Positions 1-7,290 are shown, counted from the stretch's first letter. The stretch: DNA of 7,699 nt from Accumulibacter sp. (GCA_031267455.1 JAIRZC010000021.1:1-7699); one strand, 5' to 3'. Notes: generated by a model not told the origin, from the letters alone. Made by a program: numbers and translations.

Positions 1-25
1 GCGCTGGTTTCGGTGGGTTTTCAAT

Positions 26-1291
26 TCAAAAGATTTCTTTGAATTTTTCCCACCATGTTATATCAAGCTGCGGCCTGAACGAACGGAAGGACTTGGGCAA
101 AAATGTCTCTTCAAGGCTACGCTGCGTAAACAAGAAGCGTCCGTCACAGACAAAGCCGAGATCGTACCAATCGACACTATTGAGCGCGTCGGCCAGTGCG
201 CGAACATCGACATCCGGATCGTGTGGGAAGAGAGCGAGTACCGAGCTGTCGTAATTTGGGCATTCATGCACAAAAAAAGGCTTTTCGCGGCGCGTTTTGC
301 AATTGACGTAGATGCGTGGCTGTTCCGAATGAAAACAGGTGCGCCCCCAGTACCACCAGTTGGATTCGTCGAAACGCCGTACCCGGCGCGCGATCAAGCG
401 TTCTTTGTGCGGGATCAGGATTTCGGGCGGAGGCTTTCCGGCCTCGCACCAGATCATCCGCCGCGTTTTACCCGTCGTGGCCGTCGATGAACAGACGAAA
501 TCGCAGTTGCCGGCATCCTCGTTCGCGTACAGGTCGTCCGCGCCCGAGACGGCGCCGACTTTCACGAAAGCGATATCGGAAAACTGGAGCGTGTATTCAT
601 TCCGAAGAAAAAGAAGCTGACCGTTTTTCTCGGAAAAACGGCGGAATGTCCAGTGCGGATTTTCGATCCCGGCGATACCGTCGGAGTAACCAAGCTTCGC
701 GTAGCAGGTGCGGCGTGAAAAGTCACCGTAGGCGAAACGCCAGATCGTACAATTGGGTGTCACTTCGCTGAAAAAATTCAGGTCGCCCAGATCGATGAAG
801 TCGGTAATTGTCCCGGACGCGAAGAGGGCGCGATTCAGCGGGATTGCGGAGGTGGCTTTCAGAAGGTCGCGCGGCGTGATGAAGATCATCTCGCCGCCGG
901 GCCATAGATGGCGCAGACATTTTTCGATGAAAAACAAATAGAGGTTGGCGCGCTTGTCGAGGATGCTTCCCCCTGCGAGACGGCGCGTGCCTGGCGAAAT
1001 ATCCTGATAGCGCACATAGGGCGGGTTTCCGATGATCGTGTCGAAAAGCTCGTCACGGGACAACTCGAAAAAATTCATGACTTCCGCTTCCGGCGGCGCG
1101 CAACGCGGATCGATTTCGATACCGACCGCGCCGGGGAAGTGTTTGAGAAAAACCCCGTTTCCACAGGCGGGCTCAAGAACACGTCCGGTGTTGCGCACGA
1201 GCTTTAGCATGCAATCGACGATGGGTTGAGGCGTGAAAATCTGCCCGAAACGTATTGGGTCGCGGTCCGACATCGAGTGAGCAGAAGGCAT
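26..1291 (-). CDS. Eco57I/TaqI-like N6-adenine DNA methyltransferase, apparently solitary
   Basis: This gene encodes a class I SAM-dependent methyltransferase predicted to methylate the N6 amino group of adenine in a specific DNA site. Counting from the ATG at 1291 (421 residues), an FTP element lies near residues 19-21. Motif I, the SAM-binding loop [11 protein letters not shown], is at about 39-49, a GIEID motif II strand at about 57-61, and the catalytic motif IV NPPY at 90-92 and its neighbours. The C-terminal half, from about residue 240 ([11 protein letters not shown]), resembles the target-recognition part of Eco57I/TaqI-class enzymes, so both halves look intact. The frame stays open to a TTG at 1318 (430 residues), and another ATG lies at 1273 (415 residues). 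None has a convincing Shine-Dalgarno sequence, so the start is uncertain. No restriction endonuclease or specificity subunit lies within the window, though the left flank is not visible. The gene diverges from ruvC. The enzyme class is well supported; the target site cannot be read from the sequence. Confidence 0.88.
   Translation of the reverse strand: MPSAHSMSDRDPIRFGQIFTPQPIVDCMLKLVRNTGRVLEPACGNGVFLKHFPGAVGIEIDPRCAPPEAEVMNFFELSRDELFDTIIGNPPYVRYQDISPGTRRLAGGSILDKRANLYLFFIEKCLRHLWPGGEMIFITPRDLLKATSAIPLNRALFASGTITDFIDLGDLNFFSEVTPNCTIWRFAYGDFSRRTCYAKLGYSDGIAGIENPHWTFRRFSEKNGQLLFLRNEYTLQFSDIAFVKVGAVSGADDLYANEDAGNCDFVCSSTATTGKTRRMIWCEAGKPPPEILIPHKERLIARRVRRFDESNWWYWGRTCFHSEQPRIYVNCKTRREKPFFVHECPNYDSSVLALFPHDPDVDVRALADALNSVDWYDLGFVCDGRFLFTQRSLEETFLPKSFRSFRPQLDITWWEKFKEIF
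621..641. repeat. Perfect 9-bp inverted repeat inside the methyltransferase gene
   Basis: CCGTTTTTC and GAAAAACGG are exact reverse complements separated by the three bases TCG, giving a compact 21-base hairpin. It lies within the methyltransferase coding sequence, in the region encoding FSEKNG. It has no U-tract beyond the stem, so it does not look like a standard terminator. The symmetry is directly visible; any function is unproven and it may be chance. Confidence 0.35.
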
Positions 1292-1328
1292 CGGGGTCTT
1301 TTTTTGGCCGGAAATCAAGGTAGCTCAA

Positions 1329-1334
1329 AGTATA
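1329..1334 (-). promoter_or_regulatory. Candidate -10 box for the methyltransferase gene
   Basis: The - strand reads TATACT here (AGTATA on the + strand), five of six matches to the sigma-70 -10 consensus. No good -35 hexamer is found 16-18 bases upstream. A transcript from it would begin near 1322, leaving a leader of about 30 to 50 bases before the ATG codons at 1291 and 1273, but almost none before the TTG at 1318. This favours an ATG start if the box is real. Confidence 0.25.
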
Positions 1335-1418
1335 TCTCCATCCGGCGAAGGGATGAGGCCGACGCGCCTTTGGCATGTGAGGATTTTTCACGCGTTCGCC
1401 AGTCATGACCGCAATCGG

Positions 1419-1424
1419 TATACT
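1419..1424 (+). promoter_or_regulatory. Candidate -10 box for the ruvC operon
   Basis: TATACT lies 45 bases upstream of the ruvC ATG and matches five of six -10 consensus bases. The best upstream partner is a weak TTCGCC at 1395-1400 (18-base spacer, three of six matches). It is the most promoter-like sequence in the region between the two divergent genes. I see no clear LexA box there, so there is no sequence support for SOS control. Confidence 0.3.
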
Positions 1425-1469
1425 TATGAAATTGTCCACACAAGCCCAAATCACGTGAATATCCCGAAC

Positions 1470-2033
1470 ATGAAACCGACTCGCATTCTCGGTGTCGATC
1501 CCGGTTTGCGTTCGACAGGCTTCGGGCTCGTCGAGAAATCGGGGAAGAAACTCGGTTACCTCGCGAGCGGGTGCATCACAACCGATCCGAAAGCGCCTCT
1601 TCCCTTGCGTCTCGGGATGCTGCATTCGGGCCTGCGCGAGTTGATCGCGCAGTATCGTCCCGATCAGGCCGTCGTCGAAATCGTTTTCGTCAATGTAAAC
1701 CCCCAATCGACCCTCCTGCTCGGACAGGCACGCGGCGCGGCCATTTCAGCCTTGGTTTCCGAGGGAATCGAGGTCTCGGAATACACAGCCCTTCAGATCA
1801 AACAAGCCGTCGTTGGAAACGGACACGCCGACAAGGCCCAAGTACAGCATATGATCCGCCGTCTGCTTTCCCTTTCCGATGCGCCAGGCGCCGATGCCGC
1901 GGACGCGCTCGCGTGCGCGATCACCCACGCGCACGGCGGACAAGGACTGGGTGCCGGATTCGGCGCGCTCGCGACGAAGGGCTTTCGAATGCGGAATGGT
2001 CGTTTGATTCAAGAAGGAGCGAAATCGCGATGA
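1470..2033 (+). CDS. ruvC: Holliday junction resolvase RuvC
   Basis: RuvC is the dimeric, metal-dependent endonuclease that makes symmetrical cuts in Holliday junctions after RuvAB branch migration, in the cytoplasm. The 187-residue product is slightly longer than E. coli RuvC (173). It begins with the RNase H-fold signature GVDPG. The four catalytic acidic residues are recognisable: D10, E70 (in VVEIVF), D142 and D145 (in [13 protein letters not shown]), equivalent to E. coli D7, E66, D138 and D141. The segment [19 protein letters not shown] is typical of betaproteobacterial RuvC. The frame is open further upstream to 1353, but the extra residues do not resemble RuvC. The ATG at 1470 puts the first strand at the usual distance from the N-terminus; a GTG at 1455 is possible. 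No strong ribosome site precedes either start. The stop overlaps the ruvA start as ATGA, so the two are probably translationally coupled. Confidence 0.97.
   Translation: MKPTRILGVDPGLRSTGFGLVEKSGKKLGYLASGCITTDPKAPLPLRLGMLHSGLRELIAQYRPDQAVVEIVFVNVNPQSTLLLGQARGAAISALVSEGIEVSEYTALQIKQAVVGNGHADKAQVQHMIRRLLSLSDAPGADAADALACAITHAHGGQGLGAGFGALATKGFRMRNGRLIQEGAKSR
2014..2019 (+). promoter_or_regulatory. Ribosome binding site of ruvA
   Basis: AAGGAG lies ten bases before the ATG at 2030, inside the last codons of ruvC. It is one of the stronger Shine-Dalgarno sequences in the window and fixes the ruvA start, which is otherwise obscured by an in-frame open stretch extending back to 1571. Confidence 0.7.
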
Positions 2034-2602
2034 TCGGATGTCTGTCGGGAATTCTTCTGGAAAAAAATCCTCCACAGGTACTCATCGACGTCCACGGCAT
2101 CGGCTACGAAGTTGATGTACCGATGAGCACTTTTTACAACCTGCCCGCGAACGGCGAGAAAGTCACGCTCCTTACGCATTTTGCCGTGCGTGAGGATGGG
2201 CATTTCCTCTATGGCTTTTGCACTTCGCAGGAAAGGGAGACTTTCAAGCGGCTTCTCAAGGTTTCGGGAATCGGCGCGCGCATGGCGCTGGCGGTACTTT
2301 CTGGAATGTCGGTCAAGGACCTGGCGCAGACCGTCGTGCGTCAGGACATTGGGCCGCTCGTCAAAATACCCGGGATCGGGAAAAAAACCGCAGAGCGGCT
2401 ACTCCTCGAACTCAAGGACAGACTCGGCGGCGCGGAGACGATTTTTCCTGCCGGGGAGGGTAGTCGCTCCGATGTTCTGAACGCTCTGCTTGCGCTGGGG
2501 TACAATGAAAGAGAAGCGCGGGCCGCGATGAAACCAATCCCCGCGTCTCTTACGACAGCGGAAGGAATCCGGCAGGCGCTGAAACTACTTTCCAAAGCAT
2601 GA
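2030..2602 (+). CDS. ruvA: Holliday junction DNA helicase subunit RuvA
   Basis: RuvA binds the four-way junction as a tetramer, holds it in an open square form and loads the RuvB motor. The 190-residue protein covers all three domains. Domain I is an OB-fold starting [10 protein letters not shown]. The acidic pin residues E55 and D56 (in [11 protein letters not shown]) sit at the same positions as in E. coli. Domain II has two helix-hairpin-helix motifs, [14 protein letters not shown] (about 78-91) and [20 protein letters not shown] (113-132). Domain III, the C-terminal RuvB-contacting three-helix unit, is at about 147-190 ([16 protein letters not shown]). The linker between domains II and III is short (about 135-146), and the protein is shorter than the E. 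coli one (203). The ATG start overlaps the ruvC stop by ATGA. The open frame continues upstream to 1571 only as a shadow of ruvC. Confidence 0.97.
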   Translation: MIGCLSGILLEKNPPQVLIDVHGIGYEVDVPMSTFYNLPANGEKVTLLTHFAVREDGHFLYGFCTSQERETFKRLLKVSGIGARMALAVLSGMSVKDLAQTVVRQDIGPLVKIPGIGKKTAERLLLELKDRLGGAETIFPAGEGSRSDVLNALLALGYNEREARAAMKPIPASLTTAEGIRQALKLLSKA

Positions 2603-2603
2603 A

Positions 2604-3677
2604 ATGACCATGTATTCCATGCAGAAAAACATCATTCAGACCGTCATTGTCTCCTTTTTGCTGGTCGGATGCTTTGCTGTTTTAACGCCTTTCATCGGGA
2701 CACTGCTTTTGGCAATCGCCCTTTCGGTCGCGACGGCTCCTTTGCGCGATCGTCTGCTGAAACTTTGCGGCGGTCGCCGAAGCCTCACGGCGATGATCCT
2801 CTGTATCGTGCTGGTCTTTGTCCTGATCCTGCCGATGGCCCTCTTGTCGACCTCGCTCGCCGATGCCGTCGAGACACTCCTCGATTATCTCCGGCCTTTC
2901 TTTGAGTCAGGCCTTCCAGCTCAGCCACCAGACTGGATTTCGGGCATCCCACTGATCGGCGCTTATGTCGGCGAATATTGGCGCAGTCTGGCTGGCGGTT
3001 ACGAAGAGACGAACGAATTGCTGCGTCAATTCATGGCGCCGACCCGGCGTGTGGCGCTTTCGGCGATCTCACTGTTCGGCCAGGGCCTGATGCAGCTGGG
3101 AATGGTCGTCTTCTTCGCCTTCTTCATCTACCGCGACGCGGACAGCTATGCCAAAGCGCTACATACCGCGAGTACCCGGCTCGCCGGCGACCTCGGGGAA
3201 CGCATGTTCAGGCTGGCGGATGGAACGATCACTGGCGTCATGATCGGCATTTTAGGGACGGCGGCCGCGCAAGCAATTGTCGCGATGATCGGTTTTCTTA
3301 TCGCTGGGATTCCGGGCGTCATCATGTTGAGCGTCGCGACATTTTTCTTTTCGATGGTACCTGTCGTTGGCGCCACCTTGATCTGGGGTGGCGCGGCGAT
3401 CTGGCTTTATGGAAATGAGCGAATGGGCTGGGCGATTTTCATGATTCTATGGGGCATGTTCTGTATCAGTGGCGTCGATAATTTCATCAAGCCCATCCTG
3501 ATTTCCCGCACTTCGAGTCTGCCACTCTTGCTGATCGTCGTTGGTGTTCTCGGTGGCGTCCTGGCCTTCGGCTTCATCGGCCTTTTCCTTGGACCCACCC
3601 TGCTGGCGCTTGCCCAGACCCTGATCAACGAGTGGCTGGATCGTTCCGAGTACGAAGAGTTGATCAATCGTGATTGA
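2604..3677 (+). CDS. AI-2E family (YdiK/PerM-like) inner-membrane protein
   Basis: This 357-residue protein belongs to the AI-2E transporter family (PF01594-type), named after the autoinducer-2 exporter TqsA. Family members differ in substrate, so the cargo here is unknown. Hydrophobic segments lie at about residues 10-28, 30-46, 62-86, 155-177, 208-234, 237-263 and 273-290, with a long C-terminal hydrophobic stretch at 303-340. A soluble portion of about 65 residues (90-154) lies between the third and fourth. The C-terminal region holds the family hallmarks: [19 protein letters not shown] (252-270), [11 protein letters not shown] (292-302) and [14 protein letters not shown] (323-336). E. coli YdiK is the closest relative I recall. 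The start follows the ruvA stop by one base; ATG codons at 2610 and 2619 are alternatives, and no clear ribosome site is seen, so translation may depend on ruvA. Its 3' end overlaps ruvB by eight bases. No recombination role is known for this family; its position suggests shared expression only. Confidence 0.93.
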   Translation: MTMYSMQKNIIQTVIVSFLLVGCFAVLTPFIGTLLLAIALSVATAPLRDRLLKLCGGRRSLTAMILCIVLVFVLILPMALLSTSLADAVETLLDYLRPFFESGLPAQPPDWISGIPLIGAYVGEYWRSLAGGYEETNELLRQFMAPTRRVALSAISLFGQGLMQLGMVVFFAFFIYRDADSYAKALHTASTRLAGDLGERMFRLADGTITGVMIGILGTAAAQAIVAMIGFLIAGIPGVIMLSVATFFFSMVPVVGATLIWGGAAIWLYGNERMGWAIFMILWGMFCISGVDNFIKPILISRTSSLPLLLIVVGVLGGVLAFGFIGLFLGPTLLALAQTLINEWLDRSEYEELINRD

Positions 3678-4752
3678 AAAGGACACTATCGCTGGAGTGC
3701 CTCTGCAAGAGAGTCCCGGCGAACGCCTGATTTCGGCTGAACCGGAATCCTCGCAAGAGGAAGCCATTGAGCGCGCTCTACGCCCGAAGCGCTTTTCCGA
3801 CTACATCGGGCAATCCCGCATCCGGGAGCAACTGTCGATCTTTATCGAAGCCGCGAGACGGCGCGGCGATATGCTCGACCACGTTCTTCTTTTCGGCCCT
3901 CCCGGTCTTGGAAAGACGACGCTGGCGCATATCATTGCCGCGGAGCTTGGCGTCAACCTCCGGCAGACTTCGGGACCTGTCTTGGAGCGCGCGGGCGATC
4001 TTGCGGCGATCCTGAGCAATCTCGAACCGAACGATGTGCTGTTCATCGACGAAATTCATCGCTTGAGTCCAGTCGTCGAAGAGATTCTCTATCCCGCGCT
4101 CGAGGATTTTCAGATCGACATCATGATCGGCGAAGGCCCGGCGGCGCGTTCGATCAAACTCGATTTGCCGCCGTTTACCTTGGTCGGCGCGACGACGCGC
4201 GCTGGCATGCTGACCAACCCATTGCGCGACCGTTTCGGGATCGTCGCGCGACTGGAGTTCTATACGCCGGAAGAATTGACGCATATCGTCGACAGGTCTG
4301 CGCGTCTGCTCAAGGTGCAAATCGATCGTGCGGGTGCGCTCGAGATCGCCCGCCGCTCGCGCGGGACGCCGCGCATCGCGAACCGGCTGCTGCGCCGCGT
4401 GCGGGACTTCGCGGAAGTCAAAGCGGAAGGGCACATTACGCAAAAGATCGCCGATCTTGCGCTCGTTATGCTCGATGTCGACGGCGCGGGTCTCGACGTC
4501 ATGGACCGCAAGCTTTTGTCGGCCGTGGTTGATAAATTCAACGGCGGTCCGGTTGGGGTCGACAACCTTTCGGCCGCGATCGGCGAGGCGCGAGACACGA
4601 TCGAGGATGTTCTCGAACCCTATCTCATTCAGCAGGGCTTCCTTCAGCGAACGCCACGCGGCCGCGTAGCGACGCCCGCAGTCTACCGACACCTCGGTTT
4701 CGAATCGCCTCTGCCTCCGGTGCAAAAAGATTTGTGGCAAGGACAGCAGTGA
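3670..4752 (+). CDS. ruvB: Holliday junction branch-migration ATPase RuvB
   Basis: RuvB is the AAA+ hexameric ring motor that drives branch migration with RuvA. Counting from the GTG at 3670 (360 residues), Walker A GPPGLGKT is at 76-83, Walker B DEIH at 127-130 and sensor 1 GATTR at 173-177. The arginine-finger segment PLRDRFG is at 184-190 (R188 aligns with E. coli R174), and sensor 2 RGTPRIANR at 231-239. The C-terminal winged-helix DNA-binding domain ends in the signature [17 protein letters not shown] (316-332). The protein is longer than E. coli RuvB (336), with about 14 extra N-terminal and 10 extra C-terminal residues. The GTG lies inside the upstream membrane-protein gene (eight-base overlap), with GAAGAG at 3654-3659 as a plausible ribosome site ten bases before. 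The first residues MIE match the usual RuvB beginning, supporting this start. All catalytic residues are present. Confidence 0.98.
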   Translation: MIEKDTIAGVPLQESPGERLISAEPESSQEEAIERALRPKRFSDYIGQSRIREQLSIFIEAARRRGDMLDHVLLFGPPGLGKTTLAHIIAAELGVNLRQTSGPVLERAGDLAAILSNLEPNDVLFIDEIHRLSPVVEEILYPALEDFQIDIMIGEGPAARSIKLDLPPFTLVGATTRAGMLTNPLRDRFGIVARLEFYTPEELTHIVDRSARLLKVQIDRAGALEIARRSRGTPRIANRLLRRVRDFAEVKAEGHITQKIADLALVMLDVDGAGLDVMDRKLLSAVVDKFNGGPVGVDNLSAAIGEARDTIEDVLEPYLIQQGFLQRTPRGRVATPAVYRHLGFESPLPPVQKDLWQGQQ

Positions 4753-4781
4753 TCCGGAAAGCGTCGATCGTGTCACTGCCC

Positions 4782-4809
4782 TTTACAATCGCGCGGATTC
4801 CATTATCCT
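4782..4809 (+). promoter_or_regulatory. Candidate promoter of the ybgC-tol operon
   Basis: TTTACA (4782-4787) and TATCCT (4804-4809) are spaced by 16 bases, with five and four matches to the sigma-70 -35 and -10 hexamers. They lie in the 63-base gap between ruvB and ybgC, the only sizeable gap between the start of ruvC and the end of tolA. Initiation about seven bases after the -10 would fall on or next to the ybgC ATG at 4816. No terminator is visible after ruvB, so read-through from ruv remains possible. Confidence 0.35.
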
Positions 4810-4815
4810 TCGCCC

Positions 4816-5241
4816 ATGGGTAAGAACGCTTTTTCGATCCTTGTCCGGATATATTATGAAGATACCGATGCCGGCGGCGTGGTGTATTACGCGAATTATC
4901 TGAAATTCCTGGAACGCTGCCGAACAGAGTGGCTTCGCGCGATCGGCGCCGATCAGGCCGACCTTTTGCGTGATCTTCGAATCGCATTCGTCGTTCGCAG
5001 TGTCAGCTTGGAATATTTGAAGCCCGCGCGGCTCGATGACCTGATTCGTATCGACCTCAATGTCGAGAAAATTTCGCGTACGCAGGTTTTTTTCGCTCAA
5101 CACATTTGGCGCGAACATCCTGAAATGTGCCGCGAGGCGCTTATCGACGCTAAAATACGGGTCGTTTGTGTTGATGCTTTGCGAATGAAAGTCGTTGCAT
5201 TCCCGCCGTCATTGCGCGGCGTATTCCCGGAAATCCAATGA
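4816..5241 (+). CDS. ybgC: Tol-Pal associated acyl-CoA thioesterase YbgC
   Basis: YbgC is a hot-dog-fold thioesterase of the 4-hydroxybenzoyl-CoA thioesterase family that hydrolyses acyl-CoA or acyl carrier thioesters in the cytoplasm. It is linked to phospholipid metabolism near the Tol machinery. The 141-residue product has the family active-site motif YYEDTDAGGVVYYANYLKFLERCRTEW at its N-terminus (quoted range about residues 13-39 read in two parts: EDTDAGGVVYYANY and LKFLERCRTEW). D18 is the conserved catalytic aspartate, at the same number as in E. coli YbgC. The motif AFVVRSVSLEYLKPARLDDL and the C-terminal VVCVDALRMKVVAFP also match the family. No Shine-Dalgarno sequence precedes the ATG, whose upstream bases are pyrimidine-rich. 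The start is nevertheless supported by N-terminal length equal to E. coli. The stop overlaps the tolQ start as ATGA. Confidence 0.95.
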   Translation: MGKNAFSILVRIYYEDTDAGGVVYYANYLKFLERCRTEWLRAIGADQADLLRDLRIAFVVRSVSLEYLKPARLDDLIRIDLNVEKISRTQVFFAQHIWREHPEMCREALIDAKIRVVCVDALRMKVVAFPPSLRGVFPEIQ

Positions 5242-5915
5242 ACGTTTCCCAAGATCTCTCAATTCTTCATTTGATTCTCGACGCCAGCGCCGTCGTTCAG
5301 GTCATCATGGCGCTCTTGGTCGGAGTCTCGTTCATGTCGTGGTATTACATTTTCCGCAAATGGTTCACCGTCAGGAAAGCGCGCGGCCAGACCGAAGAGT
5401 TCGAGCGCGACTTCTGGAGCGGAGGCGACCTCGAAGTGCTTTTTGAAGAGGCGACGGGCTTGCGCCGAGAGAGCGGAAACATGGAACGCATTTTTGAATC
5501 CGGTTTCCGGGAATTCAAGAAATTGCGCCGACAGACAAACCTTGAACCCAAAGACGTCATCGACGGCGCGCGCCGGGCAATGCGCGCGACTTACCAGCGC
5601 GAAATCGACGGACTCGATTCGCACCTCGCCTTTCTCGCTTCGGCCGGTTCTGTCAGCCCTTATGTTGGGCTGTTCGGAACGGTCTGGGGAATCATGCATG
5701 CTTTCCGTGGCCTTTCCAATGTTGGACAGGCGACGCTTTCCACCGTTGCGCCGGGGATTGCAGAAGCCTTGGTCGCGACGGCGATTGGCCTTTTCGCGGC
5801 AATTCCGGCGGTCGTTGCCTACAACCGTTTTTCGCACGAGATCGACCGCCTCTCGTCGCGATTCGAATCCTTCATGGAAGAGTTTTCCAACATCCTGCAG
5901 CGGCAGATGCGTTAA
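5238..5915 (+). CDS. tolQ: Tol-Pal system proton-channel subunit TolQ
   Basis: TolQ is the inner-membrane pentameric stator of the Tol motor (MotA/TolQ/ExbB family). With TolR it uses proton flow to energise TolA during outer-membrane constriction at division. The 225-residue protein has a first membrane helix at about residues 17-39, a long cytoplasmic loop (about 40-135), and two further helices at about 139-158 and 170-194. The highly conserved segments SPYVGLFGTVWGIMHAF (140-156) and VAPGIAEALVATAIGLFAAI (170-189) are present. They include T148 and T181, which line up with the channel threonines T145 and T178 of E. coli TolQ. Length is close to E. coli (230). The ATG overlaps the ybgC stop by four bases, suggesting coupled translation, and tolR follows 11 bases after the stop. 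Confidence 0.97.
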   Translation: MNVSQDLSILHLILDASAVVQVIMALLVGVSFMSWYYIFRKWFTVRKARGQTEEFERDFWSGGDLEVLFEEATGLRRESGNMERIFESGFREFKKLRRQTNLEPKDVIDGARRAMRATYQREIDGLDSHLAFLASAGSVSPYVGLFGTVWGIMHAFRGLSNVGQATLSTVAPGIAEALVATAIGLFAAIPAVVAYNRFSHEIDRLSSRFESFMEEFSNILQRQMR

Positions 5916-5920
5916 AAGGA
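5914..5920 (+). promoter_or_regulatory. Ribosome binding site of tolR
   Basis: AAAAGGA overlaps the tolQ stop codon and ends six bases before the tolR ATG at 5927. It is a good Shine-Dalgarno match at good spacing and confirms the tolR start. Confidence 0.65.
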
Positions 5921-5926
5921 TCGGGC

Positions 5927-6349
5927 ATGCAGAACCGACGCCTGAAAAACGAGATCAATGTCGTTCCCTATATCGACGTCATGCTGGTGCTGCTCGTCAT
6001 TTTCATGGTCACCGCGCCGATGATGACAACATCGAGCATTGACGTTCCGTCGGTTGGCAAATCGTCTCAGGCGCCCGCAGAAGCTCTTCGCGTCAACATT
6101 CACGCGGACGAATCGCTCTCGTTGAGTCTCCCGGGGCAATCCAAGCCGCGCGGATTGACACGTGAAGAACTGACGCAGGTACTCATCGACGCGCAGCGGA
6201 AAAATCCCAAGCAGCCTGTGCTGATCGTCGGCGACAGAAAGGTCAAATACGAAGCAGTGCTCCAGGTAATGGACGAATTGCAACGCCGGCAGATCAGTCG
6301 CGTCGCTCTGCTTGTCCAGCCCTTCGACGCGAAAATCCCCAAGAAGTAA
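5927..6349 (+). CDS. tolR: Tol-Pal system protein TolR
   Basis: TolR is the dimeric, single-pass partner of TolQ in the inner membrane (ExbD/TolR family), with a periplasmic C-terminal domain thought to contact peptidoglycan. The 140-residue protein has a short cytoplasmic N-terminus, then NEINVVPYIDVMLVLLVIFMVTAPM (from residue 8, quoted in family-motif form NVVPYIDVMLVLLVIF), in which D17 is the proton-path aspartate equivalent to E. coli D23. The membrane helix spans about 15-33. The periplasmic part ends with VLIVGDRKVKYEAVLQVMDE and a strand SRVALLV, as usual for the family. Length matches E. coli TolR (142). It is preceded by a good ribosome site and followed by tolA after 12 bases. The position between tolQ and tolA and the intact key residue make the call firm. 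Confidence 0.97.
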   Translation: MQNRRLKNEINVVPYIDVMLVLLVIFMVTAPMMTTSSIDVPSVGKSSQAPAEALRVNIHADESLSLSLPGQSKPRGLTREELTQVLIDAQRKNPKQPVLIVGDRKVKYEAVLQVMDELQRRQISRVALLVQPFDAKIPKK

Positions 6350-6361
6350 TCCGTCGGACCC

Positions 6362-7243
6362 GTGGCCAGTCCTGTGGATGCTTATTATCCCCATATCCCC
6401 GAAGAGAAAAACAGCGTCGCATCGCTGATTTTATCCGCGCTCGTTCATCTGTTTTTCATCGGCGCCCTGTTTCTTGGAATACAGTGGAAGCGCCAGACTG
6501 GGGATACTGTCGCGGTAGCACTCTGGGGGTCCGGTTTTCCGGGAGGCGGTGGTGGAGATGGTGTTCCAGAGATTCCATCCGAGAACGTGGACACTGGGGC
6601 CGATGAGCCGCTTACAATGAGCGCGCCTCCTGAATTCGATCGCGTGGAGAATAAGACGCCTGTCGTACCGGACATCACGTACCAAGAGAGCGACAAGGAC
6701 AAGAAGAATGAAAAGCAGCCAGCACCGGAGCGCGATACACCCATGGTTGCGCCAAGACGGAATTTTTCTCGAGAACTCAACCGCGAGCTTCGCGAACAGC
6801 GGCGTGCGGCGCAGGAAAAAGAGCTTCGTTCGATCCTCGCAAACGCCAATCCAAGCCAAGAAAGTGGTCGTGGGATCGGGAGTGGGAGCGGGTCGGGGGG
6901 CGGATCGGGTAGCGGTACCGGCGGCGGCATCGGGTCGGGAGTAGGTCCCGGTTCGGGCGGGGGCGGCGCGGGCGTTGCGGGTTACCAAGAAAAAATACGC
7001 ATGAAAATCCGTGGAAATATTCTTCTCCCTGCGGGAATCCCCGGAAACCCGGAAGCGGTTTTTCGCGTCACGCAGATACCCTCGGGCGAAATCATGAAGG
7101 TCGTATTGGTAAAATCCAGTGCCTACGCGCCGCTTGACGAAGCTGTCGAACGCGCTATCCTCAAATCGTCTCCCCTGCCCAAACCGGATAATCCCGCCCA
7201 CTTTGAGCGTGACCTGAGAATTCCCTACCGCCCCTATCCCTGA
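6362..7243 (+). CDS. tolA: Tol-Pal system periplasm-spanning protein TolA, with a Gly/Ser-rich middle
   Basis: TolA is anchored in the inner membrane, driven by TolQR, and reaches across the periplasm to TolB/Pal. The 293-residue product has a cytoplasmic N-terminus and a membrane helix at about 19-41. The helix contains S25-A-L-V-H29, the SxxxH motif that TolA and TonB use to couple to their motors. A Gly-rich patch follows at 57-67 and a Pro/charged stretch at about 68-130. A short charged helix, predicted from FSRELNRELREQRRAAQEKELRS in two blocks, spans about 135-157, then a Gly/Ser tract 169-206. The C-terminal TonB/TolA domain III runs from about 208 to 293 (YQEKIRMKIRGNILLP; AYAPLDEAVERAILKSSPLP). 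It is far shorter than E. coli TolA (421) because the long helical domain II is mostly missing. The start is a GTG with only a weak GGA upstream; GTG 6374 is an alternative. The call rests on context, the SxxxH helix and domain III; a TonB-family label is the only competitor. Confidence 0.93.
   Translation: MASPVDAYYPHIPEEKNSVASLILSALVHLFFIGALFLGIQWKRQTGDTVAVALWGSGFPGGGGGDGVPEIPSENVDTGADEPLTMSAPPEFDRVENKTPVVPDITYQESDKDKKNEKQPAPERDTPMVAPRRNFSRELNRELREQRRAAQEKELRSILANANPSQESGRGIGSGSGSGGGSGSGTGGGIGSGVGPGSGGGGAGVAGYQEKIRMKIRGNILLPAGIPGNPEAVFRVTQIPSGEIMKVVLVKSSAYAPLDEAVERAILKSSPLPKPDNPAHFERDLRIPYRPYP
6866..6979 (+). repeat. Gly/Ser low-complexity tract in tolA
   Basis: About 38 codons encode almost only glycine and serine, with occasional Thr, Ile, Val, Ala and Pro, in GSGSG and GGG-type units. 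On the DNA level it is a G-rich run of gggagc, ggttcg and ggcggc-like words, the sort of sequence prone to length change by slippage and containing several runs of three or more G. It lies directly before the folded C-terminal domain and presumably acts as a flexible linker. Confidence 0.8.
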
Positions 7244-7274
7244 TTCCACTTCTGAATTTTGCCCGCGGAGACGA

Positions 7275-7289
7275 AACGCCAGAGGCGTT
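7275..7289 (+). other. Small hairpin between tolA and tolB
   Basis: AACGCC and GGCGTT form a perfect six-base stem with the three-base loop AGA, 31 bases after the tolA stop. There is no U-tract following it, so it is not a standard intrinsic terminator. It could protect the 3' end of the tolA message or be chance. Confidence 0.3.
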
Positions 7290-7290
7290 A

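Noticed and set aside
1..25. Short stretch to the left of the methyltransferase stop codon
   Set aside because: It is too short to support any gene or terminator call.
316..771. 151-codon open frame on the + strand within the methyltransferase region
   Set aside because: It is Arg/Ser-rich shadow sequence opposite a gene with intact catalytic motifs.
1353..1469. 39-residue N-terminal extension of RuvC
   Set aside because: The extra residues do not resemble RuvC, and the ATG at 1470 places the first catalytic aspartate at residue 10, as the family expects.
1173..1706. 177-codon open frame on the - strand crossing the ruvC start
   Set aside because: It overlaps the methyltransferase start, the intergenic region and ruvC in the wrong frame and lacks any family signature.
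3778..4776. 332-codon open frame on the - strand opposite ruvB
   Set aside because: It is antisense to a fully conserved ruvB, Arg/Asp-rich in the way expected of a shadow frame in GC-rich DNA, and has no recognisable motif.
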